Positions 57,180 to 64,000 of a stretch of 64,000 nt of DNA are shown one piece after another (position 1 is the first letter of the stretch; each line of letters opens with the position of its first letter). The DNA is from Undaria pinnatifida. Its lineage: Eukaryota; Sar; Phaeophyceae; Laminariales; Alariaceae. The notes below the pieces were generated by a model. The model had not been told where the DNA came from and did no database searches. It saw only the letters and a list, made by a program, of their open reading frames with translations. A program made the translations under genes and the position numbers. The stretch is from contig JABAKD010000019.1 in NCBI GenBank assembly GCA_012845835.1, positions 7,948,346-8,012,345 of the forward strand. The letters are read 5' to 3'.

Positions 57180-60100
57180 CTGCGGAACACGATCATTGCG
57201 GACAATCGGAGAGAGGCGCGAATGAGCACAAGCAACCAGTTAGGTGCCGTGCGAGCAGCAGTTTATGGCGAGCGAAGCGAGCTGTTGTTTTACACGCTGG
57301 CGCTCAAAAATAGTAGCACCCACTGTACAATCAATACTGCTATTAATGCTATACTACTGCTAGCACTTCTTTCCTCTACTTCAATACTGTTACTACTACC
57401 ACTACCCGCTACCGTGAATTGGCGTACACCAGAGACTCGTGAGCCTCAAAGTCATGCCGTACCCCAGCATCTCTGTCTTCGAGTGAGTACACGCAGGGAA
57501 GCAGGCTGGGTTGGAAAAGAGCGGTGGTATACAGTGCATCGTGTCAGCGTTCGCGTTTAGAAGGGATCATAGTCATGCACCGCACATTTGAGGGAAAACT
57601 CAAGACGCTTGCTACGATGGGATGTGCCCGCAGGCATGTCAACTGACGCCATCGCCACTATATTGCTGCTATGTACCGATATTCACTACTATTAGTAGAA
57701 ACTACCGTAGTGCGGCACCAACGTGTATCAGGTATTGGTTAGACTGTTATACAATACAACAGGGTACTGAACTACGGTATTGCAACTACAGGGTCTCCCT
57801 GACAGCTGCCACCACCTCTCACATTGGCTATACTATTGCACAACGCACCACGGTTTTGAACTACGGTAGTGCAAAGGAAGGGCCTCGCCGTCAGCTGCTA
57901 CCACCTCTCACCTCGTGATCCATGCTCGTGGCGCTGTCTTTCTTGCCCAGGGTCAACGCGCGGTCTGCCTTATTATCCTTGAAACACCCCAGGTACTTCG
58001 CATCATCGACCGAAGAGCTGTCGGACCTGCTCTCCTTTTCGTAGACACTCATGGCGTACCACCCGCCGCATTTTTCGCCGTCTCTAGTGCCCGCACAGTC
58101 GTAGCTGCACGCAGCCTTGCCGTGCTTGTCATAGTCCGACTTGGAATCACCGCACCAGCACTGCGTGCCGTACTGGGTACCGACGAACCTGGAGCCATTG
58201 CATTCTCTCGCGCATCGCTATATGCAAACGTTCCCGAAATCAGAGAGAGGCGGGGGGGGGGCGTGCCGCAATGAGGGTGGGCGGTAGCAGTATGTTTAGG
58301 AAAAGGTAGGGAGGTGAGAGATGTGAGATGATATGGCCCAGGAGCGTATCGGGACTACTTGCTTCTGCGTGTTTTATGGCATACCGCAATTGAACGCCAT
58401 GATTCGAGAAGGAGAAATATTTAGAGCCCCAAAACCCCTCCCTATACTAATTCCAAGTAAATTTATCCCCAAAAACGGGTTTCCAGTTGTAAAGGCGTTA
58501 AGGGGTTTGTTATTGTATGAAAAAATTTACGCGTTGCTATTATTAGGCGTCCGTGAGAGCAGAGGAGGTACAGCAACGGGGGAGTTAGCGGCAGAAGCGT
58601 GATGGGTGAGAAATGTGTGTGAGGAGATACTACTGAAAACAAGTTCCTCGAATGAGGAGCCCGTCAGTCAAGAATAATGTGGCCACTAAGGTCATAACTC
58701 GCACCTCGGACAGATCACGATCTATCTGCAGATCATCTCTAATATGTCGAATAAAAAGATCGGTCGTCATGAGATTATGCGGGCTACCTGCACTATCTGT
58801 ATTTTTGGTGAAAGCTCGTGGAAGCTTCCATGGAAGCTTCCACGGCTTCCACGGAAGCTTCTATCGCTTCCATGCAAGCTTCCATGGAAGTGGTGGAAGC
58901 TTCCATGGAAGCTTCCATGGAAGCAACTTTCACGGAAGCTTCCATGAAAGCTTCCACGAAAGATACTTCCACGGAAACGTGGAATTAACTTTCGTGGAAG
59001 CTTTCATGGAAGCTTCCGTGGAAGCTGGAAGCGATATCCCCCAATCGCTCGGAGAAAGCCTTACCACGACATGTGGAACGTAAACATCTCGCATCGGCCA
59101 ACGATGGCCATGCGCGCCCCTTCCCATCCAGCACAAGGGCGAAGGCTTCTTTGAGACTACGGCTGGCGCGAACATGGACTACCTCAGCTAGTAACCAGTA
59201 AGCACCCCTCGTGAATGATCCCTCGATGGAAGCTTCCATGGAAGCTTCCAGCTTCCACGGAAGCAACTTCCACGAAAGCTTCCATGAAAGCTTCCACAAA
59301 AGTTACTTCCACGGAAAATTCCACAGAATCTTTCGTGGAAGTAAATTTCTTCCACGGAAGCTTCCGTGGACGTTTCCACGGAAACTTTCACAGAAGATTT
59401 CACGAAAGCTGTCGTGGAAGTAAATTGCTTTCACGGAAGCTTTCATGCAAGTAAATTTGCTTTCATAAGAGCTTCCGTGGAAGTAAATTTGCTTCCACGG
59501 AAGTTTCCGTCAAAACGTTCACGGAAGCTTTCGTGGAAGAAAATTAGCTTCCACGGAAGCTTTCACGGAAGCTTTCACGGACGTAAATTTCCTTCTACCG
59601 AAGCTTTTGAACTGGAGTAAATTTGCTTCCACGAAAGTTTTCACGGAAGCTTTCACGGAAGCTTTCACGGAAGCTTTCACGGAAGCTTTCATGGAAGTAA
59701 ACTGCTTTCACCGAAGTTTTCGCGGAAGTAAATTTGCTTCCACAGAAGCTTTCACGGAAGCTTTCACGGAAGCTGTCAGACCCTAACCCTAACCCTAACT
59801 TCCGTGGAAGTTTCCACGGAAGATTTCACAGAATCTTTCACGGAAGCTTCCACGAACGCTGTCGTGGAATTAAATTGCTTTCACGGAAGCTTTCGTGCAA
59901 GTAAATTTGCTTTCATGGGAGCTTCCGTGGAAGTAAATTTACTTCCACGGAAGCTTTCACGGGCGTAAATTTCCTTCTACCGAAGCTTTTGAACTGAAGT
60001 AAATTTGCTTCCACGAAAGTTTTGACGGAAGTCTTCACGGAAGCTTTCACGGAAGCTTTCACGGAAGCTTTCACGGAAGTAAACTGCTTTCACCGAAGCT

Positions 60101-62990
60101 TTCGCAGAAGTGAATTTGCTTCCACGTAAGCTTTCACTGAAGCTTTCACGGAAGCTTTCAGACCCTAACCCTAACCCTAAATTCCGTGGAAGTTTCCACG
60201 GATGATCTCATAGACCCTTTCACGGAAGCTTCCACGAAAGCTTTCGTGGAAGTAAATTGCTTTCACGGAAGCTTTCATGCAAGTAAATTTGCTTTCATGG
60301 GAGCTTCCGCAGAAGTAAATTTGCTTTCCCGGAAGATTCCGTCAAAGCTTCCACGGAAGCTTTCGTGGAAGAAAATCAGCTTCCACGGAAGATTTCACGG
60401 AAGCTTTCACGGACGTAAATTTCCTTCTACCGAAGCTTTTGAACTGGAGTAAATTTGCTTCCACGAAAGTTTTCACGGAAGTTTTCACGGAAGCTTTCAC
60501 GGAAGCTCTCACGGAAGCTTTCAGAACCTAAACCTAACCCTAAATTCCGTGGAAGTTTCCACGGAAAATTTCACAGGATCTTTCACGGAAGCTTCCACGA
60601 AAGCTTTCGTGGAAGTAAATTGCTTTCACGGAAACTTTCGTGCAAGTAAATTTGCTTTCATGGGAGCTTCCGTGGAAGTAAATTTGCTTCCACGGAAGTT
60701 TCCGTCAAAGCTTCCACGGGAGCTTTCGTGGAAGAAAATGAGCTTCCACGGAAGCTTTCACGGAGGCTTTCACGAAAGCTTTCACGGACGTAAATTTCCT
60801 TCTACCGAAGATTTCAAACTGGAGTAAATTTGCTTCCACGAAAGTTTTCACGGAAGTTTTCACGGAAGCTTTCACGGAAGCTTTCAGAACCTAACCCTAA
60901 CCCTAAACCCTAACCCTTCGTGGAAGCTTCTGTGGAATCTTTCGTGGAAGTTACTTCCATAGAAGCTTTCGTGGAGGTTACTTCCATGGAAGCTTTCGGG
61001 GAAGTAACTTCCATGGAAGCTTTCGTGGAAGCTTCCGTGGAAGCTTTCGTAGAAGCTCCCGTGGAAGCAATTTCCGTGGAAGCTTTCACTACTTCCATGG
61101 AAGCTTCCGTGGAAGCTTTCGTGGAAGCTACTTCCATGGAAGCTTTCGCGAAAGCTTCCGTGGAATCTTGCGCTCTTTTTTTTGCGTGGAAGCTTCCATA
61201 CCTTCCATGAAAGCTTCTACCGCTTCACCGTAGCTTCCATGGAAGCGGTGGAAGCTTCCACGGAAGCTTTCATGAGCTTCCACGCAAAAAGCAAGTAGTA
61301 CAGGAAACCGGATAGTGCTGTGTGCAGCATGTGTACTACGGTACTAACGTACGACGTACGGTAGATCTATATCCTGTATCTGCCGTTCTGAGATGCTGTG
61401 CATGAGCTGTGTATGTATATACTTGGTATATAGAGAGAGTACAGGTCTAACTCTGGAAACGCTTGATGGATCACGTATATCATACGACTTTCATCCGTTA
61501 GCATGAACTAGACCATACAGATCTTCATTTAAAGACCCAGATCATATCAAGCAAGCGGGGATCGGTGACCTGTCCGACTTGTGAATAGATTATACACCCC
61601 TTCCGTAGCATGCGTTAAGCCAAACCGGCGTTAAAACTGAGGTTGCACCTCCCCTCGTACGGTATCATGCATCTCACCCCAGAGGTCATCTTCTCGTTCT
61701 TTGAGTGGAAGGTGAACAAGCGGTCCGTGGAGTCTCGGAAGCAACCCTTGTATCGGTAGCCCCTAGGCTCGATTGTGTCGTCTCTCTTGTTGCTGCCGTT
61801 TGCCGAGCTCGACGTGCTGCTCTTGCCGGCCTTCTCGCCGGACCTGATGATGCCGTTGGGCCCCTCGATGGAAACGTTCTTGTAGATCACCTCTTGGTCG
61901 TGCACCTGCACAGACGAACAAAATCGACACATGTATACACAATATACGCCTATGGATAAGAAACAGGCTGATAATGAAGAATGAGAATTAATCAAAGAAG
62001 AACCCAAGGCTCACTTTCTGCCGGACGCTCAAAGGGTGGGAATAAGACATCGAAACGGTCGTGTAAAGAAATACCCTCTCAGTCGCGCACTTGCACGAAA
62101 AGGAAGAAAAACAACACGCGTACAGTGTAGGCCCAGGGCAGCACACAAACGAAAGCTTACCAACACGCTATTTTTTTATTTTTTACAAGGAGCCAGACAG
62201 CGGGGGTTATTAAAACCAATTAAAAAGAAATGGACTGGAGAATGTCATTTTCTCGATTCGTGCACAGAAATCGCAACTATCTTTCGTATTGTTTTAATAC
62301 CCTCTTCTAATAGTACGGCTCCGGTTTCTGCTTCTGTGTTTTCCCCTGGTAGGCCCACTGTTGTTGCGGCCCACGAACCATAGACAGTATACGATAATAC
62401 CCTAAGTAACGCTGACTTTCCGGGGAACGCGTGCTACCAAATTTGGATTAAGAAAACATGCTCAGCGGCAAGCGCGACACTAAATCCTACCTGGTATGTA
62501 ACACCGTATGATCAAGGTTACTCAAGACGACCAGTAGAAACGCTCTTGTAAACCATCTCTGGGCCGTACAATCACGGGCATCACATGAACAGGAACGCAT
62601 TGACGTGAAATACGTGTATCATACGCAGTTACGGCCGAATATGATTGCAGACATCACACGAACAACATCGTATCTGGCGTGCAATACGCATCAAAAGCAA
62701 TTACGGTTGCATCTGATGTGCAGGATGCGTATTTTCCTTGCACATGCCTCCTTGACGGGTGAAATCAAAGACAGGCGGTCTGTCTTCGCTTTCTATTTTT
62801 CGGATCATGAGTGTAACCGAGATGGCCTGTAAAACAACACGATCCAAAATATCACAGCTCTCCTCACGTTTCCTTTGGAGTGGTACAGCCCCAGCTTCAT
62901 CCGAACCATCTCGGAGTCGCGGTGCCAGGCCACGGGCTTCAAGTGCTTCGGCCAAACAGCCTTCCCGTTGACAGCTCCAGACAGCTCAAC
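56985..62990 (-). CDS. Secreted lyase-like protein with two WSC domains, 3' four exons
   Basis: Paralogue of the gene at 1399-10594; the 5' exons lie beyond 64000. Visible exons are 62990-62868, 61905-61678, 58217-57912 and 57179-56985. All are exact codon multiples (41, 76, 102 and 65 with stop) with phase-0 GT-AG junctions. They encode the last strand of the jelly roll (VELSGAVNGKAVWPKHLKPV), the linker VHDQEVIYKNVSIEGPNG, then WSC1 (YRYKGCFRD to CGGWYAMSVYE) and WSC2 (AKYLGCFKD to CGGPHAMSVFRI). Both WSC domains keep the usual cysteines, and both are split by introns at the same place. The linker carries a Ser/Lys-rich insert absent from the left gene. Probable role: extracellular polysaccharide binding. 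The intron at 58218-61677 contains a satellite array. Confidence 0.78.
57912..58217 (-). CDS. Exon: second half of WSC1, first half of WSC2
   Basis: 102 codons from a CATATAG acceptor to a GTGAGA donor. RCARECNGSRFVGTQYG and CWCGDSKSDYDKHGK complete WSC1. KYLGCFKDNKADRALTLG opens WSC2. Confidence 0.84.
58415..58501. mobile_element. piggyBac-type MITE, diverged inverted copy
   Basis: It matches the reverse complement of 21208-21290 (AACCCCTCCCTA.ACTAATTCC, shared interior). The terminal TTAA remains at 58498-58501; the other end has lost its TTAACCCC. Confidence 0.55.
58795..61290. repeat. GGAAGCTTCC-rich satellite with interstitial telomere-type repeats
   Basis: About 2.5 kb built from 10-12-bp units such as GGAAGCTTTCAC, GGAAGCTTCCAT and GTGGAAGTAAATTTGCTT. 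From about 59780 it forms higher-order units of roughly 360-380 bp. Each has a CCCTAA block (59781-59798, 60163-60180, 60525-60543, 60890-60916) followed by TTCCGTGGAAG. A non-repetitive 170-bp stretch interrupts at 59040-59210. Open frames (Lys/Trp/Leu, His/Gly/Ser/Phe or Glu/Ala/Phe repeats) come from the repeat itself. It lies inside an intron of the WSC gene. Confidence 0.9.
61678..61905 (-). CDS. Exon: linker and first half of WSC1
   Basis: 76 codons from a TCTGTGCAG acceptor to a GTGAGA donor, paralogous to 3496-3684. It contains the Ser-rich insert SSTSSSANGSNK and the WSC start YRYKGCFRD. Confidence 0.84.
62515..62572 (-). pseudogene. Relic exon 7 copy in the right-hand gene
   Basis: The minus strand aligns with the start of exon 61678-61905 (GTACGGCCCAGAGATGGTTT against the VHDQEVIY codons) but is out of frame. 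It is positionally equivalent to the relic at 3911-3955. Flanking AAATTTGGATTAAGAAAACA also matches 3799-3820. Confidence 0.5.
62868..62990 (-). CDS. Exon: C-terminal strand of the jelly roll
   Basis: 41 codons, paralogous to 4892-5014 with few replacements and the same CAG acceptor and GTGAGG donor. HRDSEMVRMKLGLYHSKGN is identical in both genes. Confidence 0.84.
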
Positions 62991-63063
62991 CTGGTTTTCG
63001 TTTTATCACAACAAGTCACACGTGGCGGAGTCACAAGCAGCGCTATGAGAAGATCCTGCAACG

Positions 63064-63318
63064 ACAGAGAGAAAGGTAGCACTTTTTCGGTATTTTTTTT
63101 TTCTGGATGTCGAGGTTCCGTAACCCAATACCGTGGGGAATTCCGTTGTTGTTTAGCAAGATTCTTTCTTGTACACCGAGGCCAACATGGGGTTGTTCAT
63201 CACAAAAGCACTTTCATTTTTCCGAAAAAGAACTGTTTCTGGGAGGGGTACACAGAATTCCTCACATGAGGAGCGCCTCAGAAAAAAACGGCGCACCTCT
63301 AAAATGTAGCTTGTGTCT
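63064..63318. mobile_element. MITE family M, copy 3, degenerate TIRs
   Basis: It runs from AGGTAGCACTTTTTCGG to CGGCGCACCTCTAAAATGTA. The interior has CCGTAACCCAATACCGTGGG, CCAACATGGGGTTGTTCATC and the subterminal AATTCCTCACATGAGGAG typical of the family. Confidence 0.6.
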
Positions 63319-63409
63319 TTATGCCCCGTTTTCAGCACCCGCTGTGTTTATCTCCACGGATTTTCGCCGCGCTGAAGTGCTTAGAGAGTGGAGGTATATC
63401 CATGGAGGA

Positions 63410-63700
63410 CGCGAGCTACGAGAGAGATAGCACGTTTTTTTAACTTACAAACATATTCGAAATGACGCGACTCCGTAACCCCAAATCGTCGGAGTTTGTT
63501 CTCGTTTTGTAAGACTGTTTTGTTGTATATCTAGACCACCATGGGATTGTTGATCGGGTAGAATTTGCATGGGGTACAGAGCTCAGGTGAGGAACCTAAG
63601 AAAACAAAACAGCGTGCCTGTATCGTGGCATGATTCGGAGGGACGCCTACCTAAGAAAACAAAACAGCGCGCCTGTATCGTAGCATGCTTCGGAGGGACG
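63410..63700. mobile_element. MITE family M, copy 4, with duplicated right end
   Basis: It starts GCTACGAGAGAGATAGCACG. The interior has CCGTAACCCCAAATCGTCGG and CACCATGGGATTGTTGATCG. The right end GCCTGTATCGT(G/A)GCATG with its flank AAGAAAACAAAACAGCG occurs twice in tandem (about 57-bp unit, 63595-63705). Confidence 0.65.
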
Positions 63701-63704
63701 CCTA

Positions 63705-64000
63705 CTGCCTTGGGCCAGGAGGCCTCGTGCAATCAACTGCTTGCATTCAATAATCGGCGACACAACTAAAGAATACGACGATTATCTTCCTCTTTTTTGA
63801 AACAGCAGGTGCTCCTGGGTGATAAGGCGTTGATGTGCGTGCTGGATATTATCGGGCAGACAAAACAAACGTGATAATAGTACCACACAGATCACTTATT
63901 ATTGTGGATGTTAGGTCGCCCGTATCCTTGCAAGCATGTATGCACCCTGCATACTATCAGGGGCGGGGACGCGGGGTGGGGAGAGGGTATAGGAATGCAT
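63705..64000. other. No gene recognised at window end
   Basis: No exon of the lyase/WSC gene is visible here, so its 5' part must lie beyond the window. Confidence 0.4.

Noticed and set aside
58652-61210. Several repetitive open frames rich in Trp/Lys/Leu, Ser/Phe/His/Gly or Glu/Ala/Phe
   Set aside because: All follow from the short-period satellite and occur on both strands in different frames.
58795-61290. CRISPR-like array
   Set aside because: Repeats are imperfect, short-period and without unique spacers; the genome is eukaryotic with no cas genes.
1-64000. Integrated large DNA virus
   Set aside because: The OTU gene could hint at one, but I see no capsid, polymerase or other viral core gene, and the exon-rich genes argue for host DNA.

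Overview
The window is eukaryotic and gene-poor. It has long introns, GT-AG splice sites and many dispersed and tandem repeats. It lacks bacterial-style operons, and I found no rRNA or intact tRNA gene. The best-resolved coding content is a pair of secreted proteins that join a polysaccharide-lyase-like jelly-roll domain to WSC carbohydrate-binding domains. That combination, the long introns and the TTAGGG-type telomere-like motifs suggest a cell-walled stramenopile such as a brown alga. This assignment is an inference; no marker gene fixes the taxon.

Left part (1-15 kb): an apparently complete eight-exon minus-strand gene spans 1399-10594. All exon phases match and the coding sequence sums to exactly 385 codons including the stop. 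It encodes a signal peptide, a six-cysteine N-terminal region, a jelly-roll domain and one WSC domain. Relics of a second WSC exon and of duplicated internal exons lie around it. Upstream is a single-exon OTU-type cysteine protease gene (13340-13987, minus) and a perfect 15-bp hairpin.

Middle (15.6-46.5 kb): this is mostly repeats. There is a 77-bp minisatellite with a dimeric higher-order pattern and a tRNA-derived SINE family with a conserved palindrome. A second SINE-like family is present, together with a decayed Ty1/copia gag-protease. A repeat family with strand-locked G-runs (family A) has at least eight copies, including two about 2.7-kb copies that look more than 99% identical and lie 5.7 kb apart. 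A segment of about 800 bp is also duplicated at 25.3 and 43.1 kb.

Right part (46.5-64 kb): an inverted, broken fragment of the lyase/WSC gene (46990-48010, plus) is followed by a transposase-like ORF (48923-50122), a LINE-like remnant and MITEs. The second lyase/WSC gene (minus, exons at 56985-62990) has its 5' exons beyond the window end. It carries two WSC domains. Its 3.46-kb intron holds a GGAAGCTTCC-rich satellite with four interstitial blocks of telomere-type CCCTAA repeats.

The two lyase/WSC genes and the inverted fragment form one paralogous family built largely from phase-0 exons. They were probably copied, inverted and partly destroyed in a repeat-rich environment. The proteins are probably extracellular and bind, and perhaps cleave, wall polysaccharide.
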